Below, in pieces: positions 35,528 to 44,129 of a stretch of 64,000 nt of DNA (the first letter of the stretch is position 1; each line of letters begins with the position of its first letter). Origin of the DNA: G963677185 sp963677185 (GTDB lineage Bacteria > Bacillota > Syntrophomonadia > Syntrophomonadales > Syntrophomonadaceae). The stretch spans positions 496,001 to 560,000 of the forward strand of contig OY781889.1 in NCBI GenBank assembly GCA_963677185.1, given 5' to 3'. The notes beneath the pieces are model-generated. The model searched no databases. It had not been told where the DNA came from and worked only from the letters and a program-made list of their open reading frames with translations. The position numbers and the translations under genes were made by a program.

Positions 35528-35643
35528 TGTTTTTTCCTCCCCATATTTTTATGCTTGAATATCTATTCGCTTGTATTCATGTATTTCTGCTCTTGCTCTG
35601 GTTTATTCGCGGGGCCTTTCGCCTTTTCCTTCTCACCGCTTGC

Positions 35644-35720
35644 GTTTCACGTTTTGCGTTTCACTTTTCACTTTTCACGTTTTACTTTTCACGTTTCACG
35701 TTTTACGTTTCACGTTTCAC
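35644..35720. repeat. Heptamer repeat array C (GTTTCAC / GTTTTAC, eleven units)
   Basis: Exactly eleven 7-base units fill 77 bases of the argC-argJ gap, with variants GTTTCAC, TTTTCAC, GTTTTAC and GTTTTGC. Read on the minus strand the unit is GTGAAAC or GTAAAAC, the same as array D at 60830-60941. Open frames here in all phases are an artefact of the repeat. Confidence 0.85.
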
Positions 35721-35734
35721 TCTTTATCTGCATA

Positions 35735-36772
35735 TTATGGGAAAACCCCCATCTGTCTCAACCCGGTGCTTTCCGGCAGGCCCAGCATTACGTTCAAGCA
35801 TTGTATCGCCTGCCCGGCGGCTCCCTTGCACAGGTTGTCCAGCGCTGAAATCATCACCAGCAATCCGTTTTCCATATCCACATGGAAGTTCATGTGGATG
35901 AAGTTGCTTCCATATACCCATTTAGTAGCCGGGAACTGCCCGTCAGGCAGCACTTGCACAAAGAATTCATCCTGATATTTGTCCAGGAGGCATCTTCGGA
36001 TACCCTCCGCGCTGACCCCGGGCCTCAAACGGCTATAAGAGGTAGTTAGAATCCCCCGGCTAACCGGCAACAAATGCGGGCTGAAACGCAGGCTCACTTT
36101 GCTGCCTGCTGCAAAGCTCAACTCCTGAGCGATTTCCGGTGCATGCCGGTGTTCATGCACCGCATAAGCGCTCATGTTTTCGTTCACTTCACAAAAATGG
36201 CTGCTTTCCCTGGGCGTGCGCCCTGCCCCGCTTACTCCAGATTTCGAATCCACTATAATTCCAGCCGTTTCAATCAAGCCTTCAGCCAGCAACGGTGCCA
36301 GAGGCATTATCGCGCCGGTCGGATAACATCCGGGGTTAGCTGCCAGCCTGGCACTTTTCAGCTCGCTGCGGTACAGTTCAGGTATTCCATATACCGCCTG
36401 GGCCAGCATTTCAGGCGCGCTGTGCTTCAGATCATAATACTTCATGTATATCTCCGGGTCTTTTAACCGGAAATCAGCTCCCAGGTCCACTACAGCCAGA
36501 CCGGCATCCAGCAGCTCAAGCGCCATAGGCACTGACTGGCCATGTGGCAGAGCCAAAAAAGCGGCATCACAGTTCTTTTTGATCCAGCCGGTATCACTGG
36601 CCTGGCAAACCAGGCTGCAGCTTCCGCACAGGTTTGGATATAGCGCGGAAACCGGCTTCCCTACATGATCAACCGATGATATGCTGACCGCTTCCAGACC
36701 GTCATGGACTGCCAGCAGGCGCAACAATTCGGCTGCAGTATAGCCATCTCCGATAATAGCAATTTTAAACAT
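35735..36772 (-). CDS. argC: N-acetyl-gamma-glutamyl-phosphate reductase
   Basis: 345 residues, first gene of the arginine operon. It reduces N-acetylglutamyl phosphate with NADPH. The N-terminal dinucleotide fold (I-I-G-D-G-Y-T-A-A-E-L-L-R-L-L), the active-site cysteine in A-N-P-G-C-Y-P-T-G and the later H-R-H-A-P-E-I segment are visible. GAAGGAC lies eight bases before ATG 36772. A near-perfect promoter and a palindrome lie just upstream. Confidence 0.95.
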   Translation of the reverse strand: MFKIAIIGDGYTAAELLRLLAVHDGLEAVSISSVDHVGKPVSALYPNLCGSCSLVCQASDTGWIKKNCDAAFLALPHGQSVPMALELLDAGLAVVDLGADFRLKDPEIYMKYYDLKHSAPEMLAQAVYGIPELYRSELKSARLAANPGCYPTGAIMPLAPLLAEGLIETAGIIVDSKSGVSGAGRTPRESSHFCEVNENMSAYAVHEHRHAPEIAQELSFAAGSKVSLRFSPHLLPVSRGILTTSYSRLRPGVSAEGIRRCLLDKYQDEFFVQVLPDGQFPATKWVYGSNFIHMNFHVDMENGLLVMISALDNLCKGAAGQAIQCLNVMLGLPESTGLRQMGVFP

Positions 36773-36807
36773 TGAGCATGTCCTTCTTTCCCTGTAACTT
36801 GTTCATG

Positions 36808-36836
36808 ATTATACATATTGATGTATAATATTGCAA
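36808..36836 (-). promoter_or_regulatory. Promoter of the arginine operon with overlapping palindromic operator
   Basis: On the minus strand TTGCAA (36831-36836) and TATAAT (36808-36813) are 17 bases apart. ATTATACAT (36808-36816) and ATGTATAAT (36821-36829) form a 9-4-9 inverted repeat covering the -10 and spacer, a position where a repressor such as ArgR would act. The sequence does not closely match the classical ARG box, so the regulator is uncertain. Confidence 0.65.
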
Positions 36837-36865
36837 GCATTTTAATAAAAATCTTTTGTTAATGA

Positions 36866-36894
36866 CCTGAAGGCCGCTTTATAGCGGCCTTCAG
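36866..36894 (-). terminator. Rho-independent terminator after fliD
   Basis: A 13-bp stem (CCTGAAGGCCGCT with its complement at 36882-36894) and a three-base loop, followed on the minus strand by a T-rich stretch. It ends the flagellar transcript before the arg promoter. Confidence 0.8.
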
Positions 36895-36949
36895 GAATAT
36901 TGTATATTATTTCATTGCCATATTAGTTGTTATCCGGAATTACCGATCT

Positions 36950-38941
36950 TTACTGGGTAGTAGCTCCCATCTTGGCTGCCAGCGAATTGCCCTGGGCTTG
37001 CAGCTGGGCGATGGCATTTTCCAAAGCAGCGTAACGGTTCCATAAATTCGTTTCCTGCTCATCATAATAATCCTGCAAATCATCTATCCGGGTGGCAAAG
37101 CGATACAGCTCTTTCTGCATGTAGCTGCTGTCATAGGAAGAATTTGCCCATCCCGCCTTGGTACCAATCTGGGTAATGTTAGTGTTTATGGTTTCATAAA
37201 GCCGGACACCGATTCCAACGTTGTAAGTCTTGGTAACACCGTCAACAACTGCGCTCTGAGTCAGGGTAAACAGCTTGGAAACTGACTCTGCATCGGTTTC
37301 CAGGGCTTCGCGAAGCGCGGTTTCATCGATCTGCAGTTTACCATTGTCCTTGCTTCCCTGCTGGTATTCGGGTGTGCTTATGCCAATAGCAGACAGGCTT
37401 TTGTACAGAACTGTGGAAACCAGCTTGTCATCATCAGTAATACTATCTTCACTGGCTTTGTCCTTCAGCATATCCATAGCGGTCGTTCGCAGGTTATTAT
37501 ATACGCTGCGCAACAGGCTCTCATTAGCCATCTGCCCCTGCTGCCACTTGGTGTTCCACAGAGTTATCTGGGTTTCGGTCATATCCGCCTCCTGGGCATC
37601 GGTCAGGGGCAGGAACTCGGCGTATTTATTCGATGTATCCTTGTATTTGGATTCATTGAGCTCGGTGAAACAATATTCAACAACCTCATTGTAGGATTCC
37701 ACAAAAGCGGTGATTTTCTCCACCGCTTTGTCGGTGTCTGCGCTAACCTTTACATGAACAATATCACCGTCCGAGGTATTTAACAAACTATAGTTAATGT
37801 TATTTAGCGTAAAATCATTGCTGTCCATGGTCAGGACAGTACCATTGTATTCAATCTGCGCACCGGTTCCGGCAACCGTATCCATGGCCAGTTTCAGCTT
37901 GTCACCCAAAAATCCCTCATTATCACTGACGTTAGTATAATCGTTCCTGATAGCCACCAGCGCTGAGCCGGAAACCGCGGCACCGGTTAGAGAAAAGCTC
38001 CCGGTGCTGGCTGTATATGCCGCAGTTATCCCGGTCGCGCCAGTATGGGTGTTTATTTCAGTTACCAGTCCGGCCAGAGTTGTTGATGAAGCTACCGAAA
38101 AATCATAGCTGCCGGCAGAACCCTGCAGGGTAAAGGAAACCGTCGACGGCACTGTCTCGGTGGAGCTGTAAAAAGCCGCGATGGTGGTAGTATCCGGGGG
38201 ATTAGTCGTGGCAATGGCTTCCGAATTGGTAATGCGCCTGTCCGTTGCCGTCGCTGGAGATACCGGATAGTTGAGACCGGTGTAATTAAAGCCCAGTTTT
38301 AAAATATCCGTCAGGAACCCTTTGCCAGCTCCCACTACACCGTCTTGCTTAACCGATAGAACCGCATCTGTGCCATAATCACTGCTGGCTATATAAAAGC
38401 GATCCGTACCCGAATCATATGAAGCCGAAACTCCGATATCGGCTTCGTTAATTCCTTCCACCAGCTGGGTCATGGTAATTTCTCCAGCCGTCTTGTGCAG
38501 GGTTACCTCACCATCAGAACCTTTTAGAGTAAAGGATATAACGGCATCGGTAGCCAGGCCAAACTGCGTGGCTATAGTGCTTGTATCTCCTGTGGAACCC
38601 ATGGCGGCAGTGCTGTTGATCGCGACCCGGCCAGCCAGAGTATTCACTTTGATATCATGCGTTCCCGCTTGAGCCTCAGAGGAGGCCGTTGCCGTTAAAA
38701 CCTTTTCATCTGAACTCACAGCCTTTTTACTGGTGAAAGTGCTCGCCAGCTTCAGATCCATACTCTTGGTCCGCAGAGTAAGAAGCTTGGTATTGAAGCT
38801 CATGTATTCCTTTTTCCGGTATTCAACCACTTCGGCCAGCTGTGTTTGCCGGTCAATACGGTCCTGAATCGGTTTTAATGACGATGTAATTATGGATTCC
38901 GTGTCAATCCCGGAAACCAGCCCTCCGATTCTTATTGGCAT
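36950..38941 (-). CDS. fliD: Flagellar filament cap protein (hook-associated protein 2)
   Basis: 663 residues, somewhat longer than average. FliD caps the growing filament and folds exported flagellin. The N-terminus (R-I-G-G-L-V-S-G-I-D-T-E-S-I-I) is diagnostic, and the C-terminal coiled region (R-I-D-D-L-Q-D-Y-Y-D-E-Q-E-T-N-L-W-N-R-Y) matches the FliD C-terminal family. The Thr/Ser/Ala-rich middle forms the exposed domains. GGGAGGG lies six bases before ATG 38941. It is the last gene of the flagellar run, followed by a terminator. Confidence 0.93.
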   Translation of the reverse strand: MPIRIGGLVSGIDTESIITSSLKPIQDRIDRQTQLAEVVEYRKKEYMSFNTKLLTLRTKSMDLKLASTFTSKKAVSSDEKVLTATASSEAQAGTHDIKVNTLAGRVAINSTAAMGSTGDTSTIATQFGLATDAVISFTLKGSDGEVTLHKTAGEITMTQLVEGINEADIGVSASYDSGTDRFYIASSDYGTDAVLSVKQDGVVGAGKGFLTDILKLGFNYTGLNYPVSPATATDRRITNSEAIATTNPPDTTTIAAFYSSTETVPSTVSFTLQGSAGSYDFSVASSTTLAGLVTEINTHTGATGITAAYTASTGSFSLTGAAVSGSALVAIRNDYTNVSDNEGFLGDKLKLAMDTVAGTGAQIEYNGTVLTMDSNDFTLNNINYSLLNTSDGDIVHVKVSADTDKAVEKITAFVESYNEVVEYCFTELNESKYKDTSNKYAEFLPLTDAQEADMTETQITLWNTKWQQGQMANESLLRSVYNNLRTTAMDMLKDKASEDSITDDDKLVSTVLYKSLSAIGISTPEYQQGSKDNGKLQIDETALREALETDAESVSKLFTLTQSAVVDGVTKTYNVGIGVRLYETINTNITQIGTKAGWANSSYDSSYMQKELYRFATRIDDLQDYYDEQETNLWNRYAALENAIAQLQAQGNSLAAKMGATTQ

Positions 38942-38965
38942 AATAAACCCTCCCTGCCATGGAGA

Positions 38966-39205
38966 CTACTTCTTGTTCTTCATATCCTTCATCTTTTCCA
39001 GGCTGTTCTTCACCTGGTCCAGATTCGCCGCTGCCCGCACGTTTTCTGCCATGATTTCTTCATATATTTCCTGACGGTAAATCGGCACTTCGCGCGGGGC
39101 GTTAATGCCCAGCTTGACCTGATCGCCTTGAACGTCGATCACGCTGATGCTTATGTTTTCATTGATGACAATGCTTTCGCCTTTTTTCCTGCTCAATACC
39201 AGCAT
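38966..39205 (-). CDS. csrA: Carbon storage regulator / translational repressor CsrA
   Basis: 79 residues. It is an RNA-binding dimer that blocks translation by binding GGA motifs; in Bacillus it represses flagellin (hag). It has the canonical M-L-V-L-S-R-K-K-G-E-S-I start and K-L-G-I-N-A-P-R-E-V-P-I-Y-R-x-E-I. The C-terminus is extended and Lys-rich. GGGGAGG precedes ATG 39205. The gene starts one base after the fliW stop codon, so the regulator and its protein antagonist are made together. Confidence 0.96.
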   Translation of the reverse strand: MLVLSRKKGESIVINENISISVIDVQGDQVKLGINAPREVPIYRQEIYEEIMAENVRAAANLDQVKNSLEKMKDMKNKK

Positions 39206-39206
39206 G

Positions 39207-39689
39207 CTATCTTACCTCCCCGGTTGCCGCAGCTCCTTTTGGGTCTTTCAAGGCATTGCTGAATATAAGGTGTTTGGTGTTGTAGCCGCTGTTAACCGCT
39301 ATATACTGCATGGCCAGGTGGTTATCGACATTGATGACCACCGGGGCTAAAAGGTTGGCCGTAGTGAATTTGAAATCTTCCGGAATGGTCAGAATTACAT
39401 AAATAGCGAGGTTTTCAGCCTTTTTCAGCTGCAGTTTTTTCAGATCCTCATCAGCCACGTCAATTTCATAATCCGGGAAGAAAACGAAAGGCATCGCCAG
39501 CACCAGGCACAGATCTGCATTGTCAGCCGACTGCAAATAGAAAAACGGGCCTTCGTCGCCATCCATAGGAATGATAACGAAACGCCGGTCCTCCTTGAAA
39601 CCCGGTATTCCATCAGGGAACTGAATCAGCATTTTGTCATCCACTTCGATTTCACCCAGCATGCGGGTTAAGATATTCATGCCGTCCAT
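39207..39689 (-). CDS. fliW: Flagellar assembly factor FliW
   Basis: About 160 residues. FliW binds CsrA and flagellin and so links flagellin level to CsrA activity. Family motifs are L-G-E-I-E-V-D-D, F-P-D-G-I-P-G-F, and the late P-V-V-I-N-V-D-N-H-L-A-M-Q-Y-I. The start is uncertain: ATG 39689 has GGATGGAG upstream, ATG 39680 is nine bases further in, and a longer frame from 39740 has its AAGG directly abutting the ATG. Family members normally begin close to 39680. Confidence 0.92.
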   Translation of the reverse strand: MDGMNILTRMLGEIEVDDKMLIQFPDGIPGFKEDRRFVIIPMDGDEGPFFYLQSADNADLCLVLAMPFVFFPDYEIDVADEDLKKLQLKKAENLAIYVILTIPEDFKFTTANLLAPVVINVDNHLAMQYIAVNSGYNTKHLIFSNALKDPKGAAATGEVR

Positions 39690-39917
39690 CACACTCCATC
39701 CATGAACTTCGCTAAATCGTCCAAAATTACAATATGCCATCCTTCAGCAAGGCATAGCAAAGCTGTTATTTCTTTTATCGATAAATCCTTTTATAAACTT
39801 GAAATGCAGCTCCCGCCTGTTTCAGCATAGAGCTTTCCCTTCGGCCAATGCATTCCAAAGCAATGAACATAAATATATCGATTTACATGCTTAAAATCAG
39901 CTTGAACATCCTATAAA

Positions 39918-40478
39918 TCAAGCAGTTTTATCAAAAATGCCGCCGGTAAAATCTATATCGACTGATCCGGTCTGTTCCATGTATATTTCCAGCTGGCTGG
40001 CCTGGTAATTGATGTTCAATTCAGCCGGGTTGGCGCTGGTGCTGTATTGCAGCGGCTGGTAGGTGTAATGAACCCCGGAAACATTCCAGCTGATCTGCGG
40101 GGGCTGCTTGGGGACCGCATCCACCACAAAACTGAAATCTTTGTTCATGGTCGAACCGACTATATTTTCTATTTTGCCGCCTTTTTCGATGGCTGCCAGC
40201 TCGTAGCCTTCCCGGGCATAACGGGCGATACACTCCTGGACCGACTGCTGACCTTTCTGGGCATAATGAGCCAGAAAACGCGAGAAACTGAGTAAGCCAG
40301 CATCGGCAAAACACTGGCTCTGGTCTATAGTCAACTCTACCCGGGAGTTCTCAATCTGCAGCAACGGCTTTTGCGATTCCATGCTGATGTGAGACAGTTC
40401 CGACTGCATTTCCAGGCGGCCGGGCGTTGTTTTCAATCCTATCTGGGGGTGAACCGTGTGTATCCTTACTTGCAGCAT
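39918..40478 (-). CDS. DUF6470 family (YviE-like) flagellar-operon protein
   Basis: About 186 residues, related to Bacillus YviE, which occupies the same place between flgL and fliW. Its role is not established. It begins M-L-Q-V-R-I-H-T-V-H-P-Q-I-G-L, ends with an I-D-I-D-F-T-G-G-type segment, and has no membrane region. ATG 40478 is preferred because GGAGG lies eight bases upstream; ATG 40484 is too close to that site. Confidence 0.85.
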   Translation of the reverse strand: MLQVRIHTVHPQIGLKTTPGRLEMQSELSHISMESQKPLLQIENSRVELTIDQSQCFADAGLLSFSRFLAHYAQKGQQSVQECIARYAREGYELAAIEKGGKIENIVGSTMNKDFSFVVDAVPKQPPQISWNVSGVHYTYQPLQYSTSANPAELNINYQASQLEIYMEQTGSVDIDFTGGIFDKTA

Positions 40479-40566
40479 AACCATCGCCTCCCTGCTCTGG
40501 TCACCTAAATACGGTTAAAGGTTATAACTTTTTAATTATATCACCTGTTGGGCTGTTCTGACCCGC

Positions 40567-43500
40567 TTATCCCAGGAAGTCCATCAAGGTCGGCTGAATG
40601 ATCTGAGCGCCGGTTGACAGGGCAGCCCGGTAAACATTTTCCTGCAGCTGCAACTGCATAATCACCTCGGCAATATCAGCGTCTTCAATCTTGGCCAGCA
40701 TTTCTGTATAGGACTCCTTGAGGTCGGTTAAGTGAGTCTTCTGCGCCTCCATGCGGTTGATGCGAGCTCCCAGGGTTGCCCGGTTCTCAAGAAGCTCATT
40801 CATGCGCACATCGCAGCCCTCCAGCTCATTACCGGTGTCGGGCAGTTTGCCAGCCTCGACTTTACGGGCCAGGTCGGTCAGGAACTGGAACATGCCCGCC
40901 TGGTATTCAAAGCTGGCTGCTTCTTCCTCTCCCTTGAAATCTTCCACTACCAGGCTCATGGATCCGTCGAATTCCAGCCCGGTCCGCTCATAGAGCGTGA
41001 AAAACCTCAGGTTAGTGGTGGTCCGGTCCATAGTATGCTCCTGAAAGCTGAAACTGTGGGTGCCGCCGTCCACTATTTCCCCGTCGGTGTTTTTATATTC
41101 AAAATTCACCGAAGCAGTATCGGTGGATGACATGTATAATCCTACCTGGTCGCCTATGGCGAATTCAGGATTGTTGTCGTCTATGCCGCCCAAAACGGAG
41201 GGACTCCAGAAAACCAGGTTTTCAGTTGTTCCGGGTATAAAATCATCAATGTCCGTGGCTGGTATGGTTAAAACCGCCTGGCCCAGCGTATGATCGGCAG
41301 CCATGTTCATGATCAGGCCTGCGAAATTGACATCCTGGTATTCGCCGCCGGGAAGCGCCAGGCGGCCGGTGACATTTACCGTCAACGTATCTGCACCGGC
41401 ATTTACACCGGTGACAGTAACATTAAGATCTCCGTTGTACGAAGAGTTGCGTACCATGGCTCGATCCCCGGCCACCAGGCCGGCAGCCTGCGGTATCATG
41501 GAGTTATCGAATAAAAACATGCCATTGTTGCTCAGTGAATTAAGCGCAGGAGTACTGTTTTCCACCCGGGCGGAACTGTTTACCGATGCAAATATATCGA
41601 TTCCGACCGAATCTCCGGGCTGGAACTCTGGATTCAGATCATTAATCGCTCCCAGGCTGGCCGTGCTGTTATTCCAAATAACCAAATCCTCGGTGAAAGC
41701 TGCCGTGCCAGTAGCCGCATTAAGTTGGGCCCAGGGCAGGGTCATCACTGCAGCTCCGCTGGCTGCGTCCATGTGCATCGTAACAGTCGGCGGTGCGACG
41801 ATAGCGTGGACAACACCGTTCGGCATAATAATCTGGCCGGTCACAGTGACATCCAACTCATTATTAACTGCATCGACGCCCAGGGGATTCACTGTCATTA
41901 GCAGGTTGCCACTATAAGGGGAAGCGCTGCCGCCTGCCTGGGTTCCGCTGGCCAGGGTGGCTGGATTGCTGCCGTTCATATAGAAAAACATGCCGTTGTT
42001 GTCTGTGGACCCCAGTGTCTGGCTGTATTGCTCCGCAGCAGCGGCATTGTACTGCCGCGCTCCCAGGGCAATTACACAGCGGTCCCCAGCGGTGACCTGG
42101 CAAGTTTTCTCATTATCCGGCACACTGTTGTCTTCGGGAATCAAGTTCAATCCACCCAGGTTGCTGCCGAACAGGCTGTTATTCCACAGCACCAGGTCCT
42201 GCTTGGCTCCGGGCAGCTTGGTGGCCGGAATAGTCATAATCGCTTGACCGGCGGCAGCATTCATATTCAGCTCTACATTATTCAGCTCAACATATTGGTA
42301 AGACCCGTCATCCAGGTAAACATGTCCCTTGACATCAGCAATAACCTTGTTGTTTTCCACATCTACCCGGGTGGCTTCGATCAGTAAAGAGCCGTTAAAG
42401 GTTGAGTCGTTCTGATTGGTAGAGCTGCCCACGCCCAGCCGGGCTTCTTGATCGCGATCTTCATAGAAAAAGGTTCCATAATTTGACACCGAGCTTAAAT
42501 ATTGCTGGGTTTCTTCTGCCGTGCTTTCGGTTCCTCCCAGCTCTAGAACGGTGCTGTCTCCTACTGAAAACTGGGGAGTGGTTTTAATTCCTTGCAAATC
42601 GAGTCCGCTGCTGTTCCATAAAACCAGTTCCTCGGTCGCTTCGGGGATGTAGTTTTGAAGCTCGGCAACAGTTAAAGTCATGATCGCCGATCCATTGACA
42701 GCATCCATTTGCATGACCTTGCCGTTGATCTGAATCTCCTTGTATTCTCCGCCTGGCAGCGCAATCCGTCCGGTTACATCTACAGTCAGCTGGTTGGCTG
42801 CGGGAGTGTTGACCCCGGTTACCCGCAGCTGCAAGCTGCCGCTATACGGGCTGTCCTGTAACTGGGCCTCGGTTCCTGAACTGACCCTGGCTGTGGTCAG
42901 ATCGTTATTCCAGAAGAAGCTGCCCTTGTCTTTGATCTGCACCAGCTCCGAAGGAAGCTCGGCGGCGCTGGATACGCCGGCCGCGTTGACCGCCAGCTGA
43001 ACCTGGAAGCCCTGGCCTGCGCCCATGCTTCCGGTTACTCCTGCTAATGCAGCCGGACTGCCGTTCCACAGCACCAGATCCTGGGTCGCACCGGCAATAT
43101 AATCATCCACGCTGTTATTGTTACCTGCCGCAGTGGCGGGAATGGAAAACATTGCACCATTCGCCAGGGCAGCCATATCCACCTGAATTCCTTGAAAATC
43201 AACATTCTGGTATTCCTGGCCGTTAATAGCCATGCGCCCGGTAATACTAACCGTAGCCGTATCGGTTGCGGGATCGAGAGCGGTAATGTTGACGTTCAAC
43301 TCACCCTGATACTCTGAATTCGGAAGACCTGCTGCCTGGCCGGAAGACAGGCTGGCCGGATTGCCGCCGGCCTGGTGTAAATAATAAGCGGCTTCCGCTC
43401 CCCGGCCGCTGCGGGCGGTGCTAACCTCGGAACCATTCAAGGTAGTCTGAGTCGCAATCTTATACTGTCCTTCCTGGAGGTTTTTAGCTTTGATATCCCG

Positions 43501-44085
43501 GATGCCGCTGCGCACTTTTTCCAGCAGCAGCTTATTAAGATTGCCCATAAAATACTGCCGCATCTGCAGATTAATAGGAGTGGTAATGCCCCCGGCAATT
43601 TCGGTTGACAAAAGCTGGTCGTTACCGCTCCACTCTTCCGTGGCCTTGTTCCAGGGCATCTGGGTTACGTTGCTGCCGGCAAAAAGAAATTTTGAACCAT
43701 ACTGGGAATTGGACAGCAGCTGCATTTGTTCATTGAGCTGATTAATTTCCTGGGAGATTGAAGCCCAGGAATCGGTTTCATTGGTGGCCGTGGCCGCTTT
43801 AACCGTAAGCTCCCGAACTTTTTGCAGGACTTCGTTAATATCTCCCAGTGCCTGGTCAGTGGCATTCATATAGTTGCGTGCCTCATCCACATTGGTTGAA
43901 TACTGGGTCCCTTCAGCCAGGCTGGACCGCATACGCAAGGCTTTCACCAGCCCGGATGGATCATCAGACGGCTTATTAATCCGCTGGCCACTGGAAAGCT
44001 GCATTTGCAGCCGGTCCATCCTGGTCAGGGATGAATTGAGATTGCGCAAAAGATCATTGGCCATCATTGTCTGGGTTACTCGCAT
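40567..44085 (-). CDS. flgL: Flagellar hook-filament junction protein FlgL, greatly enlarged
   Basis: 1172 residues against about 300 usually. The first 150 residues are a normal FlgL N-terminus (M-R-V-T-Q-T-M-M, then L-S-S-G-Q-R-I-N-K-P-S-D-D-P). The last 110 residues are a normal C-terminal helical domain ending with A-A-L-S-T-G-A-Q-I-I-Q-P-T-L. Between them are five tandem repeats with a period near 155 residues, each carrying a V-x-G-R/Q/H-x segment near 282, 438, 585, 745 and 905, then a block ending D-L-V-L-W-N. The inserted domains should project from the junction zone, since flagellin-type proteins tolerate middle insertions. AGGAGGG precedes ATG 44085. No frameshift or stop interrupts it. 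Confidence 0.92.
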   Translation of the reverse strand: MRVTQTMMANDLLRNLNSSLTRMDRLQMQLSSGQRINKPSDDPSGLVKALRMRSSLAEGTQYSTNVDEARNYMNATDQALGDINEVLQKVRELTVKAATATNETDSWASISQEINQLNEQMQLLSNSQYGSKFLFAGSNVTQMPWNKATEEWSGNDQLLSTEIAGGITTPINLQMRQYFMGNLNKLLLEKVRSGIRDIKAKNLQEGQYKIATQTTLNGSEVSTARSGRGAEAAYYLHQAGGNPASLSSGQAAGLPNSEYQGELNVNITALDPATDTATVSITGRMAINGQEYQNVDFQGIQVDMAALANGAMFSIPATAAGNNNSVDDYIAGATQDLVLWNGSPAALAGVTGSMGAGQGFQVQLAVNAAGVSSAAELPSELVQIKDKGSFFWNNDLTTARVSSGTEAQLQDSPYSGSLQLRVTGVNTPAANQLTVDVTGRIALPGGEYKEIQINGKVMQMDAVNGSAIMTLTVAELQNYIPEATEELVLWNSSGLDLQGIKTTPQFSVGDSTVLELGGTESTAEETQQYLSSVSNYGTFFYEDRDQEARLGVGSSTNQNDSTFNGSLLIEATRVDVENNKVIADVKGHVYLDDGSYQYVELNNVELNMNAAAGQAIMTIPATKLPGAKQDLVLWNNSLFGSNLGGLNLIPEDNSVPDNEKTCQVTAGDRCVIALGARQYNAAAAEQYSQTLGSTDNNGMFFYMNGSNPATLASGTQAGGSASPYSGNLLMTVNPLGVDAVNNELDVTVTGQIIMPNGVVHAIVAPPTVTMHMDAASGAAVMTLPWAQLNAATGTAAFTEDLVIWNNSTASLGAINDLNPEFQPGDSVGIDIFASVNSSARVENSTPALNSLSNNGMFLFDNSMIPQAAGLVAGDRAMVRNSSYNGDLNVTVTGVNAGADTLTVNVTGRLALPGGEYQDVNFAGLIMNMAADHTLGQAVLTIPATDIDDFIPGTTENLVFWSPSVLGGIDDNNPEFAIGDQVGLYMSSTDTASVNFEYKNTDGEIVDGGTHSFSFQEHTMDRTTTNLRFFTLYERTGLEFDGSMSLVVEDFKGEEEAASFEYQAGMFQFLTDLARKVEAGKLPDTGNELEGCDVRMNELLENRATLGARINRMEAQKTHLTDLKESYTEMLAKIEDADIAEVIMQLQLQENVYRAALSTGAQIIQPTLMDFLG

Positions 44086-44129
44086 GTCTATCCCTCCTGG
44101 TGCGTTTTGCTGCTATTCATCGTTCATAA

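Noticed and set aside
30907..35720. CRISPR array
   Set aside because: Repeat units are 7 bases with no spacers, and no cas genes are present.
35477..35975. Overlapping plus-strand open frames across the argC-argJ gap
   Set aside because: Same cause: heptamer array C, antisense to argC and argJ ends.
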